The position numbers and the translations under genes are program-made. The notes below the pieces were generated by a model. That model was given only the letters and a program-made list of their open reading frames with translations. It was not told the origin of the DNA and made no database searches. A DNA stretch of 64,000 nucleotides from CAXXHQ01 sp963665265 (lineage in GTDB: Bacteria > Planctomycetota > Planctomycetia > Pirellulales > Thermoguttaceae), in assembly GCA_963665265.2 (NCBI GenBank), contig CAXXHQ010000001.1, positions 1,016,148 to 1,080,147 of the forward strand, given 5' to 3'. Below are positions 35,813-45,031 of the stretch, piece by piece (positions within the stretch are counted from its first letter, which is position 1; the number at the start of each line of letters is the position of its first letter).

Positions 35813-38800
35813 TTACGCCGCGTGAAGATTGGCGAACACGGCGTCGGAGGCGGCCGAGTCACGGCGAACGCCTTCGCTGAGCGCGCCGCTCATCAGGTCG
35901 GAGAGCGAGGCGTCGAAGTCCGCGAGTCCGACCAAATGGCCCAACTCATGGGCGACGACCGTCTCCAAATCGACGCCGTTCAAGGCGGCCGACGTTACGG
36001 CCGTTAATTCGCCGTCGGCGTTCAGAACGTATTCTCCATTTTCGCCCGGCGTCACGTCGACGAACCAACCGTAGCCTGCCGCGTTTACGTCGACCGAAAT
36101 AACGCCGTCTTCCGCCCAACCCAACGTCGAGTCTTGTAAATCGGCGATGCGAAATTCAGCAGCTTTCATCTTTGCTATGAGATCGGCCGAAAGACCGGCC
36201 TTTTCCCATTCGGCGATCGCCGCCGTGACGATCGGCGCGAGCGATTCCTTGGTCAGAGCGCTAGTCGTCGAAGCGGACGGAGCGGCCGCTTGCGCCGCCA
36301 AGATCGAGGCCGACGCGACCTTTGCCGTCAACGCTTGGCCCGACGAACTCGTCGTCGAAGCTGCGAGCGAAAGGGCTTCCCGCACCGCCGCGACCCAAGC
36401 GGTCGAGCCGACAGGTTGCGACGAAGCGACCAACATGCGAGTCGTAATGTATTCCGCCTTCAATGCGGTCTCGACGAAATTCTTGTTCGTCAACGCTTGA
36501 CTAGCGCTAAGCGACAACGAGGCGAGGCTATTATTGCCGCCGTCCACGCAGGCCTTCGGTTGCGTTTCCGTAACCGTATACGTTCCGGCCGCGAGGTTGC
36601 TAAAGGTATACTTTCCGTCATCGCCGGTCGTCGTCGTTTTGCTCGCCGTTCCGCTCAACGTGACGGTCACGCCGGGCAAGCCCTCACCGGCGTCGCACTT
36701 GCCGTTCGCGTTAGCATCAACGTAAGCGTAGCCGGAAATGGATGCGGCGTTCGTCTCCGACGAAATGGCGAGGCTCGCCGAAGTGGCGGCGAGAGAGTAA
36801 CCCACAGCCGTCGAACTAGCCGTAAAGTTCACCTTCGTCGTACCGGTCGTCGAACTCGAAGCGGTGAATTTAATCGCGGCCAAGGTCGCCGTCGTCGTAC
36901 CGGGCCAAGCGCCGTTGGCGTCTTCCCAGGAGATCAAAATATATTTATCGGTCGAAGAATCTCCGTCGAGATTGTCCGTGTCGTCCATCGGATCGGAGGC
37001 GCTGAAAAATCCGGTCGAAAGCTTCGAGGTAATTTCACTGAACGTCAAGAGGCTGGAATTGTAATGAATGCGAAGTCCCAGGCCGGTCAACGTCGCGTCG
37101 CTCGTACTCGTCGAGTAGTTGACGGTCAACGTCACGGCCGAACCGGGCGTCGTCGTCGAACTGCCGAACGTGCCGGTGATGATCTGCGTATCCGTCGTCG
37201 CGGTAGCGTCGGCGGTAGCCGTTTCATCGGCGGCGACCTCGGTAACGGCTGCGGCGGCGGATTCGACCGCAGCATCAGCGGCGACTTCCGTGACGGCGGC
37301 CGCCGTCGAGGTCGTTAAATAGCTTTCGATGTACGAGATGATCGCGGCGGAGCCGGTCCGCGTTGCGGCGGGGGAGATCGCAACGACGTCGGTCACGAGA
37401 GAATCGCCCGTCTTGCCGAGCAGATAGCGGCGAATCAACAATCCGTCGGTCAAAGCGTCCACTTTCCCGTTGCCGTCCACGTCGAGCATCGTCTGCGCGA
37501 CGGTCGAACTGAGCCAAGTAACGAGGTTGGCGGCGTCAACCCCTGAATAGCCGTCGATTAAGTCGTCGCCGCGGAATCCGAACATGTAGCGGAGCGCCAA
37601 CACGCCATCCTTCGCGTCGGTGACTGCGCCGTCGCCGTCAATATCCAAACTGACGGGCACGATCGAGACGGCGATCGGCGTGGAGGCGAACTTGTAACCT
37701 ACAGCCGTGGAGACGGAGACGAATTTAATCGCCGTCGTCGAGGCGCTCGTTACGCCGGCGGCCGCGGTAAAAGTCAACGAACCGAGGACGGTCGGAAGCG
37801 TGACGCCGGGCCAAGCGCCGTTCGTATCCGACCAACTAACGAGGATGTATTTGTCTGTCGTCGAATCGCCGTCCAAATTGTCCGAATCCGCCACGGCTTC
37901 CGCTTGATGAAATATATTGGACGCGGCGCCCGTAAAAGCGACCGAAGATAACAAGCTCGAATTGTAGTAAATGCGGAAGCCCAAGCCGGTCAACGTCGAA
38001 TCGCTGTTGGAAACGCTATAATTCAATCCGACGCTGACGCTTTGATTCGGGCGAATTTGAACCGTCGCCGACAAGGGCGTGACGATTTGCGTAGGCTCAT
38101 TATCGACGGTGAAAGCGCCGCTAGTCGCGGCGGTTCCGGAGCCGGCGTCGCTCGGCTTAACTCGCACGAGAACCGATTGACTCGTTCCCGTCAAATCAGA
38201 GGCGCTCGCCCAAACAAACGTGTGCGACGTACCTGCGGCGGAGGCCGTCAGGCTGCTGATTCCGTCTCCTCCCGTTCCGGCCGTCGCCGTCAACCAAGTC
38301 GCGCCGCCATCCTTACTATATTCAACGACGATTGAGCAGGCCGAGCCGTCCGGATCGGTCAGAACGTAAGAGATTGAAACGTCACCGCGTTGAGTCGAAC
38401 TCGGAGTCGTAATCGAAGCGGTCGGCGTCGTATTGGCGACTGTCGCCGTCGCCGTGGCGGCAGTCCCGGAAAGCGTGCCGTCGCTCGGCGTAACGGTGAC
38501 GACAATGACGTCGCCGGCCGACCCGTTGCCGCTTGTGCTCAAGTCGAGCGTGTCTGTCGTCGCGCTTGTATTCGACGTCGTGCGTACGACGACGCCGTTC
38601 ACAGTCCAAACGTAGGTCAGCGTCACAGTATCGCTGTTCCCGTCGGAAGCCGTCGCCGTCGCCGTGAGGGTATCGTTCGTTTTCGGCGAAGTTGAACTGA
38701 GCGCCACTGTCACGGTCGGAGCGACGTTCGCGCCGTTCAACTGGCCGACGATAGCGCTCCCCGAAGCCGCCGATACCGCCGCAGCGTACAAATTGTATCC

Positions 38801-40489
38801 GTTTAAATCGAGGGTCGAGCCGGCGGCGCGAACAAGCGTGCCCGCCACATAACCGGCTTCTTTATCCTCGTCTAACGATTCGTTGTTCGCATTATCGACG
38901 AGTTTGACGTAGGTGTTCGCACCGATTTTCAGAGTTCCGTAGGCGAAAGTCGAGGCGTAGCCCGCCGTCGTGTTGCCGTTATCCATCTCCGTCACTTCCA
39001 GAGTTTGCGGAGCCGAACTGGTTCCGGCCCCGTCCAGAATGAACGTGCCCAAAAGCGAGAAATCGGCAAGATTGGTCGTTCCGCCGAGGAAAGAGCCGCG
39101 AACGTGAGCGGTCGCCGTCGCAGGCAACTTCAAATAGCTGTTCCCGTCAAATCGAGCGGTCGTTACGGCGAAATCAATCACCCCCGCGTCGGAGAGAACG
39201 ATCGAGGCGTTATCGGAATTAGTCAACGTCGCGCCGTCAATCGTCAACGTCGCGCCGTCGGCGACGGTCATTGAGCCGGAGCCTTTATTGACGACGGTTT
39301 TCGCCGCGTAGGAATCGCCGGCGTTGATCGCCAAATCATATCCGTTGACTGCGACGGTTCCGGAGTTTACGACGTTTCCGTTTAGGGCTGACGCCGCGTC
39401 GTCGCCGGAATACAATCCCGTCGCCGAAACAATCTTTCCGCCGGCTTCGTTAGTCAACGTCCCGCCGACGGTCAACGAGGCGCCCGCGCACGAATCGTAC
39501 AAACCGATCGTGCCGTCGTTCGTAACATTGCCGGTGACCGTCAACGAAAACGTCGTGCTGCTCGGCGGCGCGGCGTCGGCATATTGTAACGTATACGGAA
39601 GCGAGTCGATTCCCATGTTCAAAGCGCCGCCGGAACTCACCGTAACGTCGCCGGCGATCGAACTCCCTTCCCCGGCGTAAAGCGAGCCGCCGATCGTCAC
39701 GTTCGCCGTGAGAACGCTGTTCATCAATGCAAGCGTATGTCCGGCGCCGATCGTCATCGAACCGGCGCTAGTGCTCGGCGCGTTCGAGATCGCTACCGAA
39801 GAATCGACAAGCGCGATCACAACGTCGGTCGTCGGCAAAGTCCAACTAGTGAGGTTCCAGGAAACGTCCTCGATTTCGAGCATTCCGCCTGTTCCCGTAA
39901 TCGACGTGCCAAGCGCCGTCGCCGAGGCCAAGCCGCCGAGACTAAGACTCGTTCCCGCAAGATTGATCGTTCCGGTGTTGTCGAACGTATAGGAGGAGCC
40001 GACCGTACTCCACCCCGAGGCGCCGGCCACATTGACGGTCAGATAACCTTTTGCAACCTGAATTGTGCCCGTATTCGTTAGCGCGGCGTAAACGTATCCG
40101 TTGTAGTCGCCGCCGTCGTACTCAAAAGTCCCGACGTTTAAGAACGTGCCTCCTTCGACGACGGCGAGAATTTGTCCGTCGCCGCCCTTCATTTTTAACG
40201 TTCCATTGTTTGTAAGGTTTGCGACCGTCACATTCACGTCGCAATCGACAATCGCGCCCGAGTCGATAATGACGTCATCTTCGGCAGTCGGTACTCGATT
40301 GACCGTCGAACTGCCGTCCAAAACGGTCCAATTCGTCGCCACGTTCCAAGACCCTTCAGTCAAGCCGCCGCTCCATTGAACCGTACTCAGCATCGCTCGC
40401 GTCTCTAGCGTTTCCAGAGACAGTTGGCGGTGGGGCGCTTTGTTGACGCGGTGTTGGTTCTTCTGACTCGACTTTTTGCGACGAAACAT
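35813..40489 (-). CDS. giant surface protein with cohesin-like, dockerin-like, SdrD-B and matrixin-like protease domains
   Basis: About 1558 residues from ATG 40,489 (AAGGA upstream; the frame also allows GTG 40,522). N terminus: basic stretch and the LEPR-like motif RQLSLETLETRAMLST. Residues 50-590 are autotransporter-like passenger repeats (NTGTIQVAKGYLTVN, NSGTVAVNGYDLAINAGD). Two Ig-like domains follow (about 590-800). A cohesin-like domain (about 805-945) precedes a duplicated dockerin-type calcium pair (LDIDGDGAVTDAKDGVLALR and LDVDGNGKVDALTDGLLIRR), then an Ala/Glu-rich linker, a second cohesin-like domain (about 1100-1245), an SdrD-B-like domain (GYAYVDANANGKCDAGEGLPG), and a C-terminal zincin site AHELGHLVGLAD with a downstream SDLMSG Met-turn. 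It could be a self-assembling, calcium-dependent surface protein with a protease end. Substrate unknown. Confidence 0.85.
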   Translation of the reverse strand: MFRRKKSSQKNQHRVNKAPHRQLSLETLETRAMLSTVQWSGGLTEGSWNVATNWTVLDGSSTVNRVPTAEDDVIIDSGAIVDCDVNVTVANLTNNGTLKMKGGDGQILAVVEGGTFLNVGTFEYDGGDYNGYVYAALTNTGTIQVAKGYLTVNVAGASGWSTVGSSYTFDNTGTINLAGTSLSLGGLASATALGTSITGTGGMLEIEDVSWNLTSWTLPTTDVVIALVDSSVAISNAPSTSAGSMTIGAGHTLALMNSVLTANVTIGGSLYAGEGSSIAGDVTVSSGGALNMGIDSLPYTLQYADAAPPSSTTFSLTVTGNVTNDGTIGLYDSCAGASLTVGGTLTNEAGGKIVSATGLYSGDDAASALNGNVVNSGTVAVNGYDLAINAGDSYAAKTVVNKGSGSMTVADGATLTIDGATLTNSDNASIVLSDAGVIDFAVTTARFDGNSYLKLPATATAHVRGSFLGGTTNLADFSLLGTFILDGAGTSSAPQTLEVTEMDNGNTTAGYASTFAYGTLKIGANTYVKLVDNANNESLDEDKEAGYVAGTLVRAAGSTLDLNGYNLYAAAVSAASGSAIVGQLNGANVAPTVTVALSSTSPKTNDTLTATATASDGNSDTVTLTYVWTVNGVVVRTTSNTSATTDTLDLSTSGNGSAGDVIVVTVTPSDGTLSGTAATATATVANTTPTASITTPSSTQRGDVSISYVLTDPDGSACSIVVEYSKDGGATWLTATAGTGGDGISSLTASAAGTSHTFVWASASDLTGTSQSVLVRVKPSDAGSGTAATSGAFTVDNEPTQIVTPLSATVQIRPNQSVSVGLNYSVSNSDSTLTGLGFRIYYNSSLLSSVAFTGAASNIFHQAEAVADSDNLDGDSTTDKYILVSWSDTNGAWPGVTLPTVLGSLTFTAAAGVTSASTTAIKFVSVSTAVGYKFASTPIAVSIVPVSLDIDGDGAVTDAKDGVLALRYMFGFRGDDLIDGYSGVDAANLVTWLSSTVAQTMLDVDGNGKVDALTDGLLIRRYLLGKTGDSLVTDVVAISPAATRTGSAAIISYIESYLTTSTAAAVTEVAADAAVESAAAAVTEVAADETATADATATTDTQIITGTFGSSTTTPGSAVTLTVNYSTSTSDATLTGLGLRIHYNSSLLTFSEITSKLSTGFFSASDPMDDTDNLDGDSSTDKYILISWEDANGAWPGTTTATLAAIKFTASSSTTGTTKVNFTASSTAVGYSLAATSASLAISSETNAASISGYAYVDANANGKCDAGEGLPGVTVTLSGTASKTTTTGDDGKYTFSNLAAGTYTVTETQPKACVDGGNNSLASLSLSASQALTNKNFVETALKAEYITTRMLVASSQPVGSTAWVAAVREALSLAASTTSSSGQALTAKVASASILAAQAAAPSASTTSALTKESLAPIVTAAIAEWEKAGLSADLIAKMKAAEFRIADLQDSTLGWAEDGVISVDVNAAGYGWFVDVTPGENGEYVLNADGELTAVTSAALNGVDLETVVAHELGHLVGLADFDASLSDLMSGALSEGVRRDSAASDAVFANLHAA

Positions 40490-40792
40490 CAGCTCTAAGT
40501 CCTTCTGTAGGAAATCCGCCACGATGACAAGAATTGGGAACGCAAGACAACTCCGGCGCGGCGTATTAAGAAAAGTAGAGAGAGCGTCTTTCGCTCCATT
40601 CTGCCAGTCTCAAAAGTCCATGCGCTAGCCCCCCCTCAAGACACAAATCTTACCCAGAATCACTAGATTTGTCTAGAATTAGACTCGCCAAAAGCCGCAA
40701 ACTCATCGTTAATCAACAGATAGCCCAAAGAAACAGAAAACCGAACTGGCACAGCAACGTTTAATAAATGCCGTAACCGATTGCCCTGCAAC
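40490..40792. other. intergenic region upstream of the cohesin/dockerin gene
   Basis: About 300 bases, AT-rich in 40,640-40,790, presumably holding the promoter of the minus-strand surface-protein gene. A short palindrome CTAGATTTGTCTAG is at 40,663-40,676. No coding frame is credible. Confidence 0.4.
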
Positions 40793-40828
40793 AAAAAAAG
40801 CCTGCCGTCACTAACTGACGACAGGCCT
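40793..40828 (-). terminator. terminator after tRNA-His
   Basis: On the minus strand a GCCTGTCGTCAG / CTGACGGCAGGC-type stem with one mismatch is followed by seven T residues. It begins nine bases past the 3' end of tRNA-His. Strong intrinsic terminator. Confidence 0.9.
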
Positions 40829-40836
40829 CTTGAAGG

Positions 40837-40911
40837 GGTGACTGAAGGGACTCGAACCCTCGACATCCAGAGCCACAATCTGGCACTCTAACCAACTGAG
40901 CTACAGCCACC
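40837..40911 (-). tRNA. tRNA-His (anticodon GTG)
   Basis: A full cloverleaf: acceptor GTGGCTG pairing with CAGTCAC, D-arm with GTAGCTCAGTTGG, anticodon loop TTGTGGC with anticodon GTG, and T-arm GAGGGTTCGAGTCCCTT. A G lies at position -1 opposite the discriminator C, the special identity element of tRNA-His. CCA is not encoded. It is a single gene with its own terminator. Confidence 0.96.
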
Positions 40912-41098
40912 ACGCATCGGAAACAACCCAGTATAATCGGCCGAAAAACCGCCGTCAATCGGCGATCCGTTCATCCGTTAATTCTTCTAACCGCTTCGCA
41001 AACGGCGACTTACGTCTCAATCGCCATCTAAAGCATGACCGGCTTGGCGCCTCAAGGGTTCGTTTTTCTCCGAAATTCGGGGCGAAAATCGCGCCAGT

Positions 41099-41140
41099 CA
41101 AAAAACAAACTCCGCCGCGACGAATGGCGCCTCGGCGGAG
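41099..41140 (-). terminator. terminator after the S41 protease gene
   Basis: CTCCGCCG and CGGCGGAG arms, 15-base loop, followed on the minus strand by TTTGTTTTTTG. It begins 36 bases past the protease stop. Confidence 0.85.
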
Positions 41141-41175
41141 AGTAGTACTAATCGAAAACTGTTTGTCAGAATCGG

Positions 41176-43260
41176 CTATCTCGCGCCTGTCGCCTGCTGA
41201 ACGGTCGTTTGCGGCGCGAGCAAAAGCTTCATGTAATCGCCCGCTATCGCCAATGCTTCGTCCATATAGTAGTCGCGGACTACGCCTTTTTTACTGTTCT
41301 TCGCCATCTCCTCGTAAGTCTTCTCTTCCTCTTTGTCGGCGTTGAGATCGGCCCGCTCCTTGAGGAACTTCTCCTCGTTCAGCGTCACGTACTTTTTCGC
41401 CTTCTGCTCTTTATAACGGGCGATGTTACGTTCGACTTTCTGGAATTTCTCCGACTCGCTCACTCGCTTCGCCGACATTTTTTTCAAAGCGTCAACCGCC
41501 TCGGGCGTCACGTAGTTGTAATGCCGGAAGCTCAACGAATCGACCTTGTCGAAGTCAAGCGGGTAATCCAAATCGGCCTCGCCGACGTCCAAATGCGTCG
41601 AAAGGGCTGGCAGTTCCAAATCCGAAAGAACTCCGCGTTTTTGCGTGCTGTCGCCGCAGGGACGGTAGAACTTCTGAATCGTGATTTTCGCGCCCCCCAT
41701 CGGCGTCGAGTTGAACAACTGCAGCGTCGTGTTCACGTCGTACAGACTCTGCACCGTTCCCTTGCCGTGGGTCGTATGATCGCCGACGATGAGTCCGCGT
41801 CCGTAGTCTTGGATGGCTCCGGCGAAAATCTCGCTCGCGCTCGCGCTGAACTTGCTCACCAGCACCATCAACGGACCGTCCCAGGCGATCTTCGGATCCG
41901 GATCCAACTGCGGCAGAACTTGCCCGTCGAAATCTTTCACCTGAACCACCGGGCCGTCATGAATGAACAAGCCGGTTAGATTGATCGCCTCGGTCAGCGA
42001 ACCGCCGCCGTTACGACGGAGATCGACGATCACCGCGTCCACTTTCTTCTCAGCGAAACCGTCGAGAATCGCGCGAACGTCGCGAGTCGCGCTCTTATAG
42101 TCCGTCAGACCGATCCGAAGTCCGTCGGTGTCTAAATAGAAGCTCGGCAAATCGATCACTCCGACGCGATACGGCGAGCCGTCGGGCTTTTTGCCGACCT
42201 CGAACACGTCGCCCTTCGCCTCGCTGTCTTTCAACTCGATCTTCTCGCGAATCACTTTGTACACTTTACGACCGCTGCCGTCGGCGGGAATCACTTCCAA
42301 ACGCACGAGCGTGCCGCGGTTGCCGCGAATCAACTTCACGACGTCGTTAATCTTCATATCGACGACGTCGGTAATCGGGCCATCTTCGCCCTGCCCCACG
42401 CCGATGATCTTGTCTTCAACCTTCAACTGGCCGCCCTTATCGGCGGCGCCGCCCGGCACAAGCTCCTTCACGATCGTCTGACCGTCTTCGCTAAGCAACT
42501 GCGCGCCGATTCCCTCCAATTGCAACTTCATCATTATGTTGAAGTTCTTTTGCGTTTCCGGCGACATGTAATCGGTGTGCGGATCGAGCGACGTCGTCAT
42601 GCCGTTCAAATAAATCTCCAACAACTCGTCATCGCTGGTCTGGTGCATGCGTTTGTCGAAGCTGTGATAACGCTGGCGGAGCTTATCCAGAGCCGCTTGG
42701 CCTTCCTTGCGATCTTTCTCGTCGCCCGACTTCAATACTAATATGTCGTACTTAATGCGTTTGCGCCAACGATCCAAAGCCTCTTCGGGAGTTTTCGGAT
42801 ATTGCGCCAAATCGCGATCAATCACCATCTCCTCATCGACGGTGAAATCGAGCGGCTTGCTCAATACTTCGTCCACCATCTTCACGCGTTCGTCCACCCG
42901 CTGCAAAAAGCGGTTGAATACGACGTAGGCGAACGAGACGTCGGAACGTCGCACTAAGTTGCACAATTCGTCGTTGTATTTGCTGAATTCGTCGGCGTCC
43001 GACTGATAAAAATAGAGCTTCATCGGATCAAGCGCCTTCATAAACGTCTTCATCCAACGACGCGAGATTTCGGCGTCAAGCGGATGACGTGAATAATGGC
43101 ATCTCTTAATCAGTTCCACGACCGAAAGAGTGATTTGTCGATCGATCGGCTTCGGAGCGATCACGTCCGCCACGACGGGGGCCGCGACCGCCGCCGCTAA
43201 TACCGCGGCGAACGCAAAACTATATTTCCACCGACCCACGAATTTGAGCGATTTATACAT
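41176..43260 (-). CDS. prc: tail-specific (C-terminal processing) protease, S41 family
   Basis: 694 residues, the long Prc/Tsp form. Signal or anchor sequence (YSFAFAAVLAAAVAAPVVA), an N-terminal helical domain, a PDZ domain (about residues 235-330, GIGAQLLSEDGQTIVKELVPGGAA), and the S41 catalytic core with VIDLRRNGGGS, SKFSASASEIFAGAI (catalytic Ser) and HGKGTVQ (catalytic Lys), then a C-terminal helical region. It degrades or trims periplasmic proteins at their C termini. ATG at 43,260 has GAGG upstream. The frame reaching 43,302 does not. Gene symbol by similarity to E. coli prc. It appears monocistronic with its own terminator. Confidence 0.93.
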   Translation of the reverse strand: MYKSLKFVGRWKYSFAFAAVLAAAVAAPVVADVIAPKPIDRQITLSVVELIKRCHYSRHPLDAEISRRWMKTFMKALDPMKLYFYQSDADEFSKYNDELCNLVRRSDVSFAYVVFNRFLQRVDERVKMVDEVLSKPLDFTVDEEMVIDRDLAQYPKTPEEALDRWRKRIKYDILVLKSGDEKDRKEGQAALDKLRQRYHSFDKRMHQTSDDELLEIYLNGMTTSLDPHTDYMSPETQKNFNIMMKLQLEGIGAQLLSEDGQTIVKELVPGGAADKGGQLKVEDKIIGVGQGEDGPITDVVDMKINDVVKLIRGNRGTLVRLEVIPADGSGRKVYKVIREKIELKDSEAKGDVFEVGKKPDGSPYRVGVIDLPSFYLDTDGLRIGLTDYKSATRDVRAILDGFAEKKVDAVIVDLRRNGGGSLTEAINLTGLFIHDGPVVQVKDFDGQVLPQLDPDPKIAWDGPLMVLVSKFSASASEIFAGAIQDYGRGLIVGDHTTHGKGTVQSLYDVNTTLQLFNSTPMGGAKITIQKFYRPCGDSTQKRGVLSDLELPALSTHLDVGEADLDYPLDFDKVDSLSFRHYNYVTPEAVDALKKMSAKRVSESEKFQKVERNIARYKEQKAKKYVTLNEEKFLKERADLNADKEEEKTYEEMAKNSKKGVVRDYYMDEALAIAGDYMKLLLAPQTTVQQATGAR

Positions 43261-43532
43261 CAAATAACCTCGATACCCTGATAAAGTTTGCGGCGTGCGC
43301 AAATTGCGGCGCCGTGCAGCAACATACTAACCGCTTGCACAACTCGAAACAAGATCGACCGTTCCGTGAGCGCCGCAACGGCCAAAATCGGTCCGTCGGC
43401 AATATCGCCCCCTTTGGGGCTTCCATATACGGATACAATACTTCTACGCGTCAAATCGCCTCGCGGATCTGACCGAGCAAGCTAATTATCCTAAATTCGC
43501 CAAACCGCCGCCTTCTTCGGAGGGACTACATC

Positions 43533-43895
43533 ATGCCTCTCTATCCCGTTAGCATCGCCTTACGGCCCGATCATTTGCTGGAAATTCGCTTTAACGACGA
43601 AATTGTCTTGGTCGTCGAACCGAACGCCCTGCGAAAAAACTGTCCCTGCGCAAGTTGCAAGACGGAACACGATCGGCTTGAATCGATTAAACCGTCCAAC
43701 TCGGCCGCCGTTTCGCAAGAAAATACGGTGAAAAACGAGAACAACTCGATGGCCGGAAGTGAAAACGCGGAATCGCTACGAATTGAGCGGATGCGCCCGG
43801 TCGGAAATTACGCCTACGAGATCGCCTTCAGCGACGGCCACTCGACGGGCATCTTTCCGATCGCCCTGCTCCGCGCCCTCGGCCAGCCAGCCTAG
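43533..43895 (+). CDS. DUF971 (gamma-butyrobetaine hydroxylase N-terminal-like) protein
   Basis: 120 residues. The DUF971/GBBH-like N-terminal fold is seen in LRPDHLLEIRFND, the CPCASCKTE zinc-type cysteines and the C-terminal YAYEIAFSDGHSTGIFPIALLRAL. Stand-alone members are often near iron-sulfur assembly or Mrp-type genes. Here there is no such neighbour. An acidic and Asn-rich insert of about 30 residues (IKPSNSAAVSQENTVKNEN) separates the two halves, which is longer than in typical short members. Ribosome site GGAGG. Function unknown. Confidence 0.88.
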   Translation: MPLYPVSIALRPDHLLEIRFNDEIVLVVEPNALRKNCPCASCKTEHDRLESIKPSNSAAVSQENTVKNENNSMAGSENAESLRIERMRPVGNYAYEIAFSDGHSTGIFPIALLRALGQPA

Positions 43896-43917
43896 CCGCA
43901 AGCCCCTGCTCCCCCGG

Positions 43918-44916
43918 CTACTGGCTGAGCTGCTCAACTTTTAAACGGAGTTCATCGCAGATTTGCGAAAGATCGTCTTCGCCGGTCCGGCCGTAATCGA
44001 CCGCTCCGACTCGAGTGCAGCGCTGGCCGTCGTTAAAGAACGTGCAATTGCGGCCCGATTGCTTGGCGGCGTACAAAGCGCGATCCGCGCGATCGATGAT
44101 CGACGAGCCGTTGTCCCCTTCGAGGAACGTCGCCACACCGAGGCTGATCGTGCGTCGCATTTCCTCGCGTTCGTCCGGAAACAACCGTTCGGCCACCGAG
44201 ATTCGCATCTCTTCGGCCCTGCGGCAGGCCTCCTCGCGTTCCAAATTCGGCAAGACGAAGGCTATTTCCTCGCCGCCGATCCGCGCTAGGGTCTCGCCGT
44301 CGGCCGCGTTTCGTCTCAAAATATCGGAAATCTCGCGAAGCGCTTGGTCGCCCGCCAAGTGCCCGAACCGATCGTTGAGCGACTTGAAGCGATCGACGTC
44401 GATCATAATGACGGCGAACGTCGAATGCTCGCGATCGCAATGCGTCAATTGCGAAGAGAGCGCCTTGTCGAACGCGCGACGATTGGCCAATCGAGTCAAC
44501 GGATCGACGCTCGCGCTTTTTAGATACTGCTCCATTTGCTCGCGTTGTTCGCGTAGCTTGCACTCGGCGGCGTCAAGTTTGTTCTGCAACCACTCGTTGC
44601 TTTTTACGATCCGCTCGATCACTTGAACGACCATATCGGCGGCTCGTTGCGGCGCCGCTTCTTGCGAAGGCTGTTCAATCGCCGCGATTTCCAACTCTTC
44701 CGTATACTGTCGCAGTTCTTTTTGATGTTTGCCGACTTCGTCCGTCATTCCCTGAATGGAGTTCGAGAGCCGGGTCGCCACTTCGGAGAACCACTTTTCC
44801 TGCCGATCGCGCGAAACGCGAACCGAGCGCTTGGCGAGGCCTCGCCCAATGGCGATGCCGGCCGCGACTTGGGCCGCGCCCAACGCAAACACGCATAAGA
44901 CCATTCCAAAACCCAT
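43918..44916 (-). CDS. membrane-anchored diguanylate cyclase (GGDEF)
   Basis: 332 residues. One N-terminal transmembrane helix (MVLCVFALGAAQVAAGIAIG), a long coiled-coil region (about residues 35-125), and a GGDEF domain with DPLTRLANRRAFD, IMIDVDRFKSLNDRFGHLAGD and the active-site ARIGGEEIAF (GGEEI variant, normally active). It makes cyclic di-GMP from two GTP. The position of the inhibitory I-site, usually RxxD, reads ADGE, so product feedback is probably absent. The start ATG has CGGAGC. It converges with the DUF971 gene, 22 bases apart. Confidence 0.94.
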   Translation of the reverse strand: MGFGMVLCVFALGAAQVAAGIAIGRGLAKRSVRVSRDRQEKWFSEVATRLSNSIQGMTDEVGKHQKELRQYTEELEIAAIEQPSQEAAPQRAADMVVQVIERIVKSNEWLQNKLDAAECKLREQREQMEQYLKSASVDPLTRLANRRAFDKALSSQLTHCDREHSTFAVIMIDVDRFKSLNDRFGHLAGDQALREISDILRRNAADGETLARIGGEEIAFVLPNLEREEACRRAEEMRISVAERLFPDEREEMRRTISLGVATFLEGDNGSSIIDRADRALYAAKQSGRNCTFFNDGQRCTRVGAVDYGRTGEDDLSQICDELRLKVEQLSQ

Positions 44917-45031
44917 CTTGATGCTCCGCCGACGGAATCAGCGCCCTCTTCCCAATTGAACCTTTGAAATTATAGGCTACAAAACCGCTCGACGCCCCGC
45001 CCAACCGACACAACCGGCGCAATCGTCGTAG

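Noticed and set aside
35829..40379. Many long plus-strand frames opposite the giant surface protein
   Set aside because: They are antisense shadows created by Ala/Thr/Ser/Val-rich codon use. None has a start signal.
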